Below are positions 1-12,700 of a stretch of 64,000 nucleotides of DNA, piece after piece. Below the pieces are notes generated by a model. It did not search any database and had not been told where the DNA came from. It saw nothing but the letters and a program-made list of their open reading frames with translations. Numbering within the stretch: the stretch's first letter is position 1; each line of letters opens with the position of its first letter. The DNA comes from Chrysaora quinquecirrha (Eukaryota; Cnidaria; Scyphozoa; Semaeostomeae; Pelagiidae), in contig JACTAT010000032.1 of assembly GCA_014526335.1 (NCBI GenBank), forward strand, positions 5,492,914 to 5,556,913, read 5' to 3'. Both the position numbers and the translations under genes were made by a program.

Positions 1-1018
1 TGAGATTTTTTTCGTGACCTTGCGTATGTCTTCTTGTTTATATTCATTGGCCTTTAGAACGCTTGAGATCCTTTTGTACTCATTATCTAGATCATCAAGA
101 TTGCTCGTGATAGATTTTGCTCTGTTGAAGAGAGAAGATATGACACTGTTTTTGACACTGTCTAAGTGATGCGAGTTTGCATTCAGGTATTGGTCTGTGT
201 GAGTGGGCTTCCTGTACACTGATACGCTTAGACTTTTATTAGCATTCCTTTGAATCTCCGTGTCAAGGAAGGCTAGTTTTCCATCATTCTCTACCTCTGT
301 AGTGAATTTCAATTTCACATGTAGGGAATTGATGTGCTTATAGAAATCTTCCATCTTGTCCCTCTTCATAATCACGAACACATCATCTACATATCTCTCC
401 CATACCTTTGGTTTCTCAATGTATGAATCAAGGGCAAGAGATTCTTTTCTTGCATAAAGATCTCAGCAACAACAGAAGAGGCAGGTTTTCCCATTGCTAC
501 TCCATCTGTTTGTGAGATAAACTTCCCATTGAATTTGAACCAAGTGGTAGTTAAGTCGAATTCTATCATCTCAATCAACTTATCCACCGGTATAGGAGTT
601 TTTTTGTTTAGATCTCTGTCTTTTCGGAGTAAATCACTTATGATTCTCAAAGAGTCTTTAATAGGCACGTTGGTGTATAGCGAGGTGACATCGAAAGATA
701 TCATCATTTCATCGTCTTCTATTTCAACATTACGGATGAATTCCGAAAATTCTTTGGAGTTCTTTGCATGTCCCCTTTTCTTGATGTAGTGTTTCAAGAT
801 TTCCGCAATATACTTTGAGAGGTTTTCTAGTGGTGTACCACTACAGGACACTATAGGTCTGATAGGAAAACCCTCTTTGTGTATTTTGGGAAGTTCATAG
901 AAACGTGGAGCATGAGAATCGGAAGGTTTGATATTCCGATATGTTTCATCTGAAATTATTTTCATGTCATGTAAGCCTTTAATAAGCTTCAGACCTTGGC
1001 GCTTAATTTTGTTAGTTG
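1..1018 (-). mobile_element. Penelope-like element reverse transcriptase fragment, frameshifted
   Basis: Reading leftward from about 1018, the - strand encodes a reverse transcriptase of the Penelope-like (PLE) type. Visible motifs are the start of the palm (APRFYELPKIHKEG), LYTNVPI with its conserved aspartate just upstream (SFDVTSLYTNVP), and DGVAMGKPASSVVAEIFM. The catalytic YVDD box is near 375-395, but in another frame: the first frame stops at 387, and the frame carrying YVDDVFVIMKR runs on to the window edge. The two frames switch between about 435 and 450, so the copy has an indel and is probably dead. After YVDD, the segment with FLDTEIQR and YRKPTHTDQYL is typical of PLE RTs. The GIY-YIG endonuclease, if kept, would lie left of the window. 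The upstream end near 1018 meets an AT-rich tract and looks truncated. The element sits inside an intron of the kinase gene, on the opposite strand. The PLE assignment is firm; activity is unlikely. Confidence 0.88.
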
Positions 1019-1068
1019 TATAATGTATATTGTATAATGTATACTAAAACAATGGTTCTATTTTGCAG

Positions 1069-4000
1069 GTTTGGCAAGAGCGAAGTCTGTTCCTACAAAA
1101 ACTTACTCGAACGAAGTTGTTACTCTTTGGTAAGGAAATAATATCTTCTTTTACTGTCACTGTAAAATTAAGCCATCCCTCTCTAATGGGTGCTGTTTTT
1201 CTATTAGGAACCCCTTTGAATAAGGTCCCTTCTATTGACCTCCCCTTAAAATCTCCAAAATTGGAAAAGCTTTCAGCTCTCTTGCGGCTAAATAAAGCTT
1301 TCCGGTAAAATGACTTGAGTTGTAATGTATATAAGTAATGTATCCAGGGACCCGTATAGTAACAGGGGTAAGAATATTTTCAGCTTGGAATAGAACCTGA
1401 AAACTAACGCGGTATTGATTTCTACAGAGTTACGCTGAGGCTAAACTAGGAGACATGTCGCGCGCGACATTGTATTCGGCGTGTCTCCCAGGGTAGCTAA
1501 ACATGCGAGTGACAAGCGATAAAAACTCTCGCTACAAATTTTGTCGCGCGCTACAAAGTTTCCGAGGTGGCAAAACTAGGAGACATTGAGGGGAAATGTC
1601 ATGTAGTTTAGCCAGGCCTTAAGTCTAGTCAGATTCAGTGTCATGCATAACGAATAACGCATCGAAAATCAAAGCATGCTCTTGAGGGTACATGGGTGTC
1701 GAAACTGGTCAAAGAGACAAGGGCAGAGGCAATAAATGTAGGGCAAAGCTGCAGAAAAATCAAAGAATAAGGCCAGCTTCTCAGAACATTCACCTCAATT
1801 GCCGTTTGCTAATTATTGCTTAGCATAAGACACTCTGGGTCTGTGGTTGACCTATTTGTTTACATTTTCCAGGTATCGGCCTCCTGATGTTCTTTTGGGT
1901 TCAACAGAATATGACGCTTCTATCGATATGTGGTATGTGTGTGTTGTTTTCTCCGCGAGTTTCACCTTCTAATGTATATGTATTATGGTATTATCAGTAA
2001 ACAGCGAAGAAGTTAAAAAAGAAACTTTGTACGGCACTGAGAGAGACTTAAAATAGCCTAAACACAAAAGCCAAATGGGGTAGAGCCTTGTTCAATGGTA
2101 TATTCCCAATCGACCTGATTCAGTTCATATCAATGTCGGCCTAAAATAATTTCTCGTTGTTTCAAGATTTCTGAATTGACTGGTGGTGTTTTGAATGCGT
2201 TCATGAAATATTTAAGCCCAGTTGATGCTAATTTTAGCAGTGTATTTGTCCCTTCAAATAAGAAAATTCTTTCGATATCCATGCTAAAGACATTTTCACA
2301 TTTTTAGGCCATATTTCCGAAATCCTCAGGCAATAAAGTTTCTAACATATCATTATATCGTCCTTGTGAAATCTTGTGTTCGTTTTGAGAGTCTAGTTGA
2401 AAAAGTCAGCCAAGGGGCTTTGAAAATAGGATATACTGGTAAACCCAATTTAGTTTTCTATGATAAAATTTTCTATGATAAAGTGTTGGCTAATAGCTTG
2501 TGTAGGAAATTAGTATCAGCATATTTTTTAAGAAAGTAACAGACTGGTCCATTTCTGAAAGCGATCATCTCTTACACCTGCGTGTCCAAAAACGCTTCTT
2601 CAAAGTTTTCCGATAAATCAAATTTGTGAGGTAATTTGTCTTAGTGTATCCTGGATGCCTGGGTGCCGAAGAAAGACTGTTAGAGGGGAGAGGGGAGAGG
2701 GGAAGGAAAATTCTTATTTTTTCAATTTCTATTATTTTATCATTGCTGGTTAGACACCGCGTGTGTATGGGGTGGAATAATTTCTATCATTTCTCTGAAA
2801 CTCTGTTCTCAATTCACTGTAGAACTTAAAAATTTTTGAAGGCTCAAGTTTGATTTAAATTACATACACTTAATGTGTGTAAAGAAAAAAATAAAAGAGG
2901 GAAAAATAAAACAATTTTTGGCGATCAGAGGGTGTGAAAGTGTGAATTAGGAATTTAGAAATAAGAAAAGATGCAAGTATACAAGTTTTGTTCTAATCGT
3001 GTATTTTTCTCTCTTTTAGGGGCGTTGGTTGTATATTTTATGAAATGGTTAGCGGCAGACCAATGTTCCCAGGATCAACAGCTGAAAATGAACTGATTTT
3101 AATATTTAAAGTAAGCTTATTCATTATTTAGCATTTCGATTGCAATTTTAGAATTGCTTTGATCTGTCTAGTGATGTTCTGTGCTTTTCATACGTTGTTG
3201 GTTCGTATTGCATCCAGTACAAAAGCCCGATTTAAAGCTCCGTTCAAACGATTCAAAATTTCACGAAACATTTTGTGTGACACGAATAGTTGACACGTTC
3301 GGTTACCCAGTTGCACGCTAGCGAGTCTATTATCGTTACTGTGGTGGATAATCACCACCATGCGTACTGTGTTGGTAGTTTCTGCGTACTGTGGCGGAGA
3401 ATCACTTCTGTGGTGGGTTATTATGCTTGATATGGTGGGTTACTATGCTTGTTGTGGTGATGGGTTACTATTCTGTGGTGGGTTACTTGATAACCCACCA
3501 CAAGTAGTGATTATCCACCACAGTACGCAAAAACTACCACCACAACAAGCATAGTAACCCACCACATCAAGGATAAAAACCCACCACAGTAGTGATTATC
3601 CACCACAGTAAGCAGAAGCTACCACCACCGTACACAGAAAGTACCACCACAGTAGTGAGTATAGATTCGCTAGTGTGAGTTGGGTAATCCAAAATTCTCA
3701 TTTCATATAGTCGGTGCAATTGGATCAAGGTCAAAAGTTTTGAATGCAGATTTGTCTGCTGGCTTGTTTGAATTTCTTACAGCCTTCCCCATAGGCCCTC
3801 AAAATGTCTAACACCATATTTCTTATATGTTTTAGATGCTGGGAACACCAAACGAGAAAACATGGCCCGGAATTACACACAATCCGGATTTCGTTTCGGG
3901 TAAAATAAATATAGATTTTATTTTGATTTGTATTTTTATATGCACTTTAGTCAGAGTCACAGATTCTAAAAACAATCTATTCAGATCGTAAAGAAATGTT

Positions 4001-6364
4001 TTTCCCAAAAACTCTCTTTTTTAAATAACCAATTTTAGTGGCGTTGACTGCATTTGATTTCTGGACGCTGAAACGTTTCGCAGTATGCCGAACGCTTCAA
4101 GATGAAGCTGCGTTCTTACTGATTTAGGGTCAGCGTTCGACTACATCCCTTATAGTCGTCCCTAAAGTCAAGTGAAGGTCGTCACTTTGGAACAATTTAG
4201 GCCTATATTCCTTGATTGTCCAAATATGTCCTAAAAACTACCTCTGATGTTTATGAATTGCTTCGCTTACTGCTCACTTCATTTCTGCTCAGATTTTATT
4301 TATTTTAAGTCTAAAAGTATTTCCTTTGCTTTTTATAGGACATTTTCCCATTTATAGACCAGAACAATTACATAATTATATCCCAAGGTATGTACAAATT
4401 TCTCCTAAAAAACCAGTTAAATTTGAAAATTTCCTTAATATATTATACATGTTTTTAGCTTGAATGAATATCAACTAAAAGGTCATGTTTCAATCGTGAA
4501 TTCTTATTAACTTATAAACTTTACGCGGGAAAATTAAAATCTTTTTTCTAAAAGGCTTCCTATCTTAGCCAAAAACCATCTATCTTAACTGCTTCATTTT
4601 GGCACTTTCATCTGCAGCCGCTGAAACTTTGCTTGAATATTTCTTTGTATTGCGCATGCGTATAACACTGATGGTGGAAATTGTCCCGGCTATGTTTATA
4701 TGGAGAAAAACCATCCTACCCAGCCGAGATCCATCTACAGTACATGAAAACGGAATCCAGCTTTGCCGAGAAGAAATTTGATCATATAAATGTGAAAAAT
4801 AATTATTCTTAATCTGCCTTCTTTAGGATGGAAAATGATGGACTAGACTTGTTGAAAAAGTTCATTACGGTTAGTATATCTATATAATGGATATGCCCCC
4901 TGTAGACAATTGTATTCAGTCACTTAACGTAAATCCTCGAATTGGCCCGCCCTTGCATAAGCCCCCCCTCAAATAAGCCCCCACCCTTGACATGTTGGTG
5001 ACACTATCGAGCTATGACAGAAAAATGCATTCCTCAATTCGATGATAAATCATGCTTCTGTGAATAATTTTATAACCCCCCTCGTTTAAGCCCCCACCTC
5101 GAATAAGCCTCCTCCAAAATAACGGAAAATAATTACGCCCCAAGGGGGCTAATTCGAGGTGGGGGCTTAATTGAGGGGGGTTATATCGGCCTTTCCAGGG
5201 GTTTAGTTATTGACTATGATTTATTTTCTTTTCAGTATGAGCCAACAATGCGGGCATCGGCCTGTGAAGCGATGTTAAATCCATATTTTAGTTCATTAGG
5301 CCCAAAAATTCACATCATTCCTGACAGTAAGTTTGCCAATTTCATTTGTCTTTGTATTTCGCGTTGTTTACCGTCTATGTTAAATACAATATCTCATACC
5401 GAATTTGCCTTCTGTTCACAAGGAGGCGATAAATAATGTGGGCAAAAGCACCTTCGTTTCATGCCTTAAGCTGTGACTAAACTAGGAGAAATGTCGTCGG
5501 GACATTGTATTCGGCGTGCATACAACAATGCAATTCAATACTGAGAACTACGATTTAGAAAGTCTAATCTAAATTTTTGTTGTTCTTCGAAAGTGCATCC
5601 ATTTTTCCATATGGAAATATTCTATTTAGAGGTTGTTATTGTTTCGATGCTGTTCGGCGTGTCCAAATCACATAAGCTTGGAGCTGTTCTCATTAATACT
5701 GAATCATTCCCTCTTTGTAGCGGCTTCTATATTCAGCGGAACAGATGTCCGAATTCAGCGTGACCCAGGCTATAGAACAAGTCAATCGACGTCGAAAGGT
5801 ATGAAAAGTTTCGCATTATGTGCTCGTTCATATATTTTTATATTATCCTCATATATTTTGGATGTAATCCTCGTATGTTTTGGATATTATCTTCATGGAT
5901 GTAAAGCTTCAAAATTGCCTGTTTTAGAATGCGGCCATGCTAAAACCAACTGCCTAAAATTTATCAAAAACTGACTGATTCTTTGCAAGGAATTCCATTG
6001 AAATCAATTCAATTCAATTCAAATATTATTTGTGAAATACATCAAATTAATGCCAGGTCTAAAAAGTATGTATTTTACGCGACACAAGAAAAGCTTACCT
6101 AGCTTGGGCCGAAACAAGAAGTGAGAGACGCCTAATTCATCCACATTTCTTGCAATGTACTGGTCAATGCGTGTGCCACGTTCATTGCTCTAGGTCAACT
6201 GGAAGGCAATTTCTGGAGGGAGGTGGAAGACGGCCCCGGCTACGTGCAGTAAGATAAAAAAAACCCGGTGGGGCAAGGGCTAACAAATAGAAACTGCTTT
6301 CTTGCTGTAAGTAGCCATTTTATTTTTAGGCCCAGCGAGACGACGGTTGAGTGTTATATTCTAA
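1069..6364 (+). CDS. PCTAIRE-type cyclin-dependent kinase (CDK16/17/18 family), 3' part
   Basis: Nine exons read in phase: 1069-1129, 1873-1932, 3020-3110, 3836-3899, 4339-4387, 4827-4869, 5236-5326, 5721-5798 and 6330-6364 (stop TAA 6362-6364). Together they give about 190 residues of the kinase C-lobe: the activation segment [63 protein letters not shown], and the tail [16 protein letters not shown] ending in ARRRLSVIF. GRPxFPGST and LGxxIHxxPDTxSIF fit CDK16/17/18 better than the PFTAIRE kinases CDK14/15. The ATP-binding lobe, the PCTAIRE helix and the HRD loop lie upstream of the window. Family members are serine/threonine kinases activated by cyclin Y and 14-3-3 at membranes, with roles in vesicle traffic and neurite growth (known for the family). 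Introns carry a Penelope remnant, a family B MITE, a hairpin element and a family H MITE. I cannot say which of the three vertebrate paralogues is nearest; a single ancestral gene is likely. Confidence 0.93.
1437..1621. mobile_element. Family B MITE, internally shortened copy
   Basis: It starts GAGGCTAAACTAGGAGACAT and ends in the inverted form GTAGTTTAGCCAGGCCTT. The core GGCTAAACTAGGAGACA recurs inside the element, along with GTCGCGCGCGACA and CGCGCGCTACAAAGTTTCCG. Fuller copies are at 33059-33340 and 41920-42187, with partial ones at 5466-5521 and 55577-55812. It lies in a kinase-gene intron. Non-autonomous: no coding capacity. Confidence 0.75.
3301..3690. mobile_element. Hairpin element made of GTGGTGGGTTA modules
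   Basis: The two ends are imperfect inverted repeats: 3303-3350 (GTTACCCAG, CTAGCGAGTCTAT, CTGTGGTGG) against 3645-3690 (CCACCACAG, ATAGATTCGCTAG, TTGGGTAA). Between them, short modules of the type TGGTGGGTTACTATGCTTG run on the left arm, and their complements (AACCCACCACA, TTATCCACCACAGTA) on the right arm, so most of the 390 bp could fold into one hairpin. It lies inside a kinase-gene intron and has no reading frame of its own. A foldback or MITE-like element is the best description; no superfamily can be assigned. Confidence 0.7.
4925..5192. mobile_element. Family H MITE (CGTAAATCCTCGAAT termini)
   Basis: It starts near CGTAAATCCTCGAATTGG and ends in GGGGCTAATTCGAGGTGGGG plus an extra GC-rich arm. 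The middle, with TATGACAGAAAAATGCATTC and CGATGATAAATCATGCTT, is shared with copies at 30712-30992, 37907-38235 and (inverted) 51492-51779. The short core TCGAATAAGCCCCC occurs several times inside. It lies in a kinase-gene intron, just upstream of the exon at 5236. Confidence 0.75.
5466..5521. mobile_element. Family B MITE, terminal fragment
   Basis: About 55 bp match the left end of family B (GACTAAACTAGGAGAAATGT, then GACATTGTATTCGGCGTG). The rest of the element is absent. It lies in the intron after the kinase exon at 5236-5326. Confidence 0.6.
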
Positions 6365-7447
6365 CGAAAACAGACAATAACTGTGGACAGTTGGCATTAC
6401 GATGCCGTTTTATAGAAATGTAAATCAAGTGCAGCAGCAGCAACAATTTACCATGTATGGTTGTACATATTTAAATGACATTATAATATCGTTGATATGT
6501 CCTTAACAATTCACATTAATGAAGCTAGCTTATCAAACAATTTTTATTTTAGATAATTAATTAGAATTTTTCAACAACAGAAATGCCGTTCTGCTACTAT
6601 ACGTTTGACAGTGAGTACAGTAAATACCAGGACATAGGGGCCTAGATCGACTAACAAGCTTGTCCACTCGCTTGTTCAAAGAATATCCAAACCTTTCCCC
6701 AGGCCCCAGACGTCGCATCGTAGTTTTGAAGTGTTATACAACTCAAAATTCAACTCTCTGTTTTCGCGTTATTTACATTGTTTTTTGCCTGTTATTTACG
6801 TGAAAGGCTCCCATAAACTTGTTGTACTGTATTAAATTGCAAGGCACTCCCAATTTTCGATTTACCGTAGAAATTAGTGAAGATTTCAAGGTCTATATCA
6901 CCGCTCTTATGTTGCGGTGGTTAGGCCCGTGAATCTTCCAACCTCCTTACAGCGTGAACTCACTGGCCTTTAGAAGTAAATGTAAATCATTTTATATTTG
7001 TTTTGTATAGAATGTTTTGTTTTTGGTGCGTGATGCATAAATAGGGGTAAGTGTACGGATGGTGGTATCCTACACCTCTCCCTTAGCAACAAAGAAGGAG
7101 TTGTCAGGGGACTGGCTGAGATCCACCGTTAAGCGTGCTATTAACTTTACGTGAAATTATTTTGCAATTAAATTGGTCTCCTTCTCTGTATAGCTATTGA
7201 GGTTGGTTTTGCTGTATCCCATATAGCTTTTGAAACCCCTAAATAGACCCCAAAAGCCCCCAGTAAATTGGCTTTGAGTAAGAGTTTTATCATCAGGTTT
7301 GTTTGGATGATTATTTTTTATTTCTTTATCGAAATGTCTTTGGTTTTATTGGCCTAAACTCTGGCCAGTCAATTTTCGGATTGGCTCATCTCGATCCATA
7401 TCTGGGCTTTAATTCGGTTGTTTCATACCCTGGGGATAGTAAGACAA

Positions 7448-7876
7448 AAAGGGCTAAGACTCTGGTCAAACGATCAAACATTGTTAGTCAAACATTTGAC
7501 ATTTGCTTTGCAAGGATTACGTCCCAAAACGTTGCTTGACAAGCAGAATTTCTTAGCAATTTTTTTGATACTTTAATAAACATTTTCTAGTTGTCAAACA
7601 ATTTGTTTCACAAACAATTTGTTTGACAAGCTGTTTCAGATGTCTGACAAGCAATGTTTGCGACGTGGCAAAACGGTTAAAAAGTTTGTTTGAAAAGCTG
7701 TTTCAGATGTTTGACGAGCATTGTTTTTCGACGCGGCCGCAGTTTGTTTGACAAATTGTTTCAGATGTTTGACGAGCAATGTTTTGTGACATGGCCAACT
7801 AGTAAAGCAGTTTGTTTGACAAATTGTTTCAGATGTTCGACGAACAATGTTTGATCGTTTAATTGGGGCCTTGCAG
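7448..7876. mobile_element. Family A MITE with internal ~85-bp repeats
   Basis: The left terminus is CTGGTCAAACGATCAAACAT and the right terminus ACAATGTTTGATCGTTTAAT, both close to the family core GGCCCTGGCCAAACGATC. The right half holds three direct repeats of roughly 80 bp containing GTTTGACAA, TGTTTCAGATGTTTGACGAG and CAATGTTTT, each followed by a degenerate GTGGCCAAAC. There is no coding capacity. Confidence 0.75.
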
Positions 7877-8399
7877 TACTCTCTTAAATAAGTTCCTGGA
7901 ATCCTTAGTAATTTTGAAAGTTAGGTTTTCCCTTCCGTTCTTATGCCATCTCCTTGCGACCCTCTAATTAATATGAAATTTCTATCAATTAAGATATATA
8001 TAGAACCGTCATTTTAACAAAGTTTTAAGCGTATTTCCCTCTGTATAATAATTTTGTAAGTAGCAATAACCACGTGTTTTTCTAATTTTGCAACTGCAAA
8101 CTTTCTGTTGTTTTAATGCCCTCTGGTAAGGGAAGTCGCTCAGCTTGTTAAAAAATGTCATCTGTATTTGGGATCAAACTGAACTAAGAATTCTTGTGTT
8201 CTTTCTGTTGGTCTGCCAGTTTAGTACGCGGCTGAGACGCGGTACAATTTTTACTAGTAGCAAAGTACTGGCCGACTACCTCGCATAGCGTATCTGCAAC
8301 GCTCGACGCAAATTTTCATTGATGCAACGGTTGCCAGAGATTCAGTTAATTAATAAGTTTGCAGTTTTCGTCAGAATGCTAGTATGTTAGTTAGCTAGG

Positions 8400-8530
<131 letters not shown>

Positions 8531-9589
8531 GGCGCTCAGTCGAGGAAATGCGGTATACACTTTGGTGATGATGATGATAATGATTCATGAAAACATAGGT
8601 GTTAAAACTAACTACATACGATTTCATACGCCCCAGAAGAAGCAAAGCTTATCGAGTCTGGGGCGCTTACAACAGAACAGAATAGTATAAAAAGCTAAAA
8701 GAAATTAAAACTTTACAACAATACAGTATAACTAGAAATAACAATGCTTCTAATATTACTAAAGATTAAATATGAATATATGGGGAAGGAAGAGAGAGAA
8801 TATAGGATAAATAATAATTGCTGGGATATTGGATAAAGCGACGGGACGGGGTTGGGGAGTTCATGCGAAATCTTGTTAGCGGAGGAGCTGAAATAAGCGG
8901 GAGAGGGATTGGAATTTCTTTAAATAAACAATGGAGATCCTTTTTCCAATATTTCAATGTTTATTCTGCAAAAACAGAAACTTATTGCTGTTGTAGTTAA
9001 TGGGCAATGGGTCTTGATACGAGCAGGGGGTTGAAAATATTGAAAAAACTAGGAAAATAGTAATTAGCGTTCGGGGTGGGGCAATAAGGTACCTAAGAGA
9101 AGTTGGGGAAGTTTTTAACATTGGCTCCGTTCGCCGGGGGATGTACTTGACTTTGATCAGTACGGGGGTGTGCACTCCTAGAAGTAATTTTTGACCCGTC
9201 TGTGGAGTTTTCTCCTGATACCGGCTTTAGAAAAATTCGGAGACAAATATACAGTAGTCGAAAATGCAAAATAATACACTGTGTACCATTGAAGTACCAG
9301 CCCACTGTAACGAAATATCCCTTTTGATAACCGGCTTTAGGTGCCTTCTTTCGATACCCGGCGCTAGAAAAACGACGCGAAATCGATACCCGGAATGGAG
9401 TGCACATCCCGTCAGCAAGATTTAATTGACCAAGCGCTCTGATATATTCGAATCAGTTCGATGGTTTTTACGTAATTTTGGGATAAATTTCGGTCGCGCA
9501 GTTTGGTTGGTTCTGGCCACTTCCATCAAATTTACGAATGCGAGCGAATGAAGGACGAATCGTCATTGCGGAGGACAAAAACATTACCA

Positions 9590-9754
9590 CCTCTACGGAG
9601 GATAGAACATTTAGCGCATGTGCAGTGCTGAATCCTTCATTGAAAAAATTCCAACATGGCGACCGGTCTACTATGAAAATAAAAGAGCAGCGCTAAAATG
9701 ATGACAAAAATGACTGAATCGTCATCGTTTACTTGACTAAAAAATATTTAAAAC
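9590..9754 (+). promoter_or_regulatory. TBC1D22 leader with a YY1-like ATG and two short upstream reading frames
   Basis: CCAACATGGCGACC at 9651-9664 resembles the YY1 site that often spans the transcription start of metazoan genes. The ATG in it (9656-9658) opens a six-codon frame closed by TGA at 9674-9676. A second upstream frame runs from 9698 to 9736 (12 codons, MMTKMTESSSFT). Both end before the main start at 9755, so they could damp translation. The actual transcription start is not visible in the sequence; the promoter role is inferred. Confidence 0.45.
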
Positions 9755-12700
9755 ATGAGTGAAAAGGCGAAGGATAGATTGGTAGCAGTGGGGACGAGAT
9801 TCACCACGCTGGAGCACGAAAATCAATTGAACCAAACCAGGCCGAGAGAGAAAAGCAAAATTCCAACGCAACAACAACAAAGCAAAATGCCTTTTTGGAA
9901 GAAAGGAACTGGTGCAAGCAAAGTACCAGGCAGGTCAGTATGAAAAGGAGCTCCTATATTACTATTTAGGCGCCTATTGACGTCCTGAAAATGGTGTGAA
10001 GTATAAATATTTGTCACTTTCTTCAAAACCATCATCCATGGATAGGATGAAATGTAGATACCTGTCAAATACAAAATCCAGATGACAACCGAAATTGCTA
10101 ATACAGAGCTCGATAAAATTGCAAAAATATTTGAATTGACACCAGACTTTGAATTTTCAAGATATGTAGCTGATAACCAAGTTGAAAAATAAATCAAATT
10201 TCTATTTCTAGTTTAAAATAAAGCCAATCTGATAGTGGGCAAGAATTCTTAATTGTTATATTTAGTCCATCTTGTTATTTTTGAATAAATCCGCCACCCC
10301 CGGTGAATATTTCAAATCTAGCCTATTATGAAGTCACCCTTTCCCCATGTTTATCAATTATGCAACAAGGCCAGTGTTTGTTTAGTTTTATTGTTTCTAG
10401 TACCTTGCAAAATTCCATTTGGTTCTGCTGCAGTTTAGGTAGCATTTACTTGGGATCGGTTCCATTTAGAATCGTTTCCAAATGGGTACTAATATGCGTC
10501 ACATTTCAATTAGTACTGTTGGAACCGACCCTTCCAAATGGAACTGCTAGCCTTACTCAAATGGGATCGCCTAGAAAGTAGTTGCCATTTGAAACTGTTC
10601 CTTTGGAGGTTGCGTTGAAACACAAAGCCTATCCATACCCATTCGAAACAGTTCTGTTCAGAGCCTTTGTAGCAAGTCCTGTGTAAATGCAGCCTTTGCT
10701 GTCCCTGGTTAGCAGCATTGTTTCTCATTGACTCAGAAGTTAGCACTAGGATAACCTCTTCACTCAAACTGCTGGTGGTCACTGCCAGGAGTTTTATCTG
10801 CAGAAGAGTTTCATTAACATCCCAAATAATTTTGAGACAAACAAACTGATTTTGAGACATTAAAGGAGTTGAAAAATGAAGAAAATTTATCCAGAAGTCA
10901 ACCTGCCATCCAAAGTCACCCAAGTTGATAGTCAACAGTTCTTGACGACATACATACAATGTCTGAGAAGATTTTGCTTTTATGCCTTTGGTGCATTTAA
11001 CATATATGAATGGATCTTTTAAATTTCATAATGATCAAATGTTGAATACAAATTCCCTACCATCAAACCATAGAAGGTGCTATATTTGTTTTGTTAGCTT
11101 ATTTTCCTCTATTTTCTATTCTAGAGCAGTGTATGGGGCACAGCATCCACCACTACTGTCAAATGAGTAAGTAAATATAATAAATTTATTTAAGTTTATT
11201 TGATTATACAGTAAAGGCCAAGGGTGTATTGGATATCTGATAGGTCAGATAATCCGGCACCGGATCTCCAATTTGCCAGATATCTGGTTCTAGCGAAACT
11301 TTAAAAAAATCCGGCCGGTAAACCGGATTTTCTCAGTTTCAAAGAATGATATATTAGACAGATGTAGACAACCAAATCAGGTAAATCTGGTTCCAGCCAG
11401 ATTTTATAAACAGCGATCCAGTACACCTCTATACAGGCCAGAAATAGCTTGACCCTATTGTCATGCAAATTCCTGCATTTAATCTTATGAAATTTGCAGA
11501 AGCCAAATTTGTCAGCAAACTCAAGAAAAAAGAACAAATTCATACTCTGTAATACTTTCGAATCAACAAAACCCATCATTGGGATGATTGGGGGGTGACT
11601 GCCCCTCTTTCTGCCTGCCTTGGCTATGTCACTGCTAAGGTACCACCTAATTCAAGCTCTGCCCCCTTTATTTCTGTTTTATAATAACAGCTGTGAGAAT
11701 CAATTAAATATTTGTTGAATTTTAGTGGAGCACTTTTGGAAAGTATCAGCAAGAGCTCAAAAATCAAACACAAAAAGCAAATGTCATTCCAAGAATTTGA
11801 AGGATCAACAGTGGATGCATGGGAAGAATGTGATGATGATGTCATCAAAATAAGCTCTTCTCCTATTCACTCAGAGATGATCATGTCTGAAAAGGAGGCT
11901 TGTTCATCTGACAAGGAGGCCTGTTCAGAGGATAGAAACTCAAGTCTTGATGCTCAAGTGAAACTAAGAGAAATGGAAATTAGTGGTGCAAATGAACCTA
12001 GAACTGAAGTTAAAGTGTCTGATGAGACAGAGATGAAAGAAAGACAAGCCAAAAGCAGGCAAAAGTGAATCTAAACATCTCAAGAATTCTGTCAGAGTAA
12101 AACAAGCAATTGTTTCTAAATTGTCGGAGACAATTGGTGAGAATGTTAATTGCTTTAGTTTTGGTATGTTTCTTCCATATTGTTTTTTGTTTTTGGTAGT
12201 GAACCTTGTTCCATTTGATTATCACATCCTTTTTCATTATGCAGTTTTTATCTGACAGGCCTGTTGTAAAATGTTTTAGGCAACTCTCTAACTTATTAAG
12301 ATCTTGTTTGAGTTGCACAAAAATGTCAACATTGTGATAAAAAGCAGAGACAGCTTTCTTGGACATACTCAAAACGTTTTTCATCTGGCACTTCTCAGGG
12401 TATAATAATCAGACAAAGTGAAACAATTGACTAAGGCAGAATTTAAACCCAGATGCAGATCAAGATGCACAGATCAGAAAGTGAAGCTGATTTTGTGTTG
12501 TGTTTTAAACAACAATCAGCTCATGTGATACAGCTAGAAGACCTATAGAATTGAGAAGAGTCCAAGTGAGAAAACAAACTCTGTCTGTCTACAAAGAACT
12601 GGCCTTTTGGTTTTGATGTGGACTGATTCCAAATCCCCTAGATCAGGCTATTATTCTGATTATGCCAATTAAACCGAACCAATCCTCACTTTTATTTCCT

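Noticed and set aside
10430..10620. Possible MITE with GGTTCCATTT and CCAAATGGAAC phrases, similar to 14036-14160
   Set aside because: Inverted phrases are present, but I could not fix termini or align the two places convincingly.
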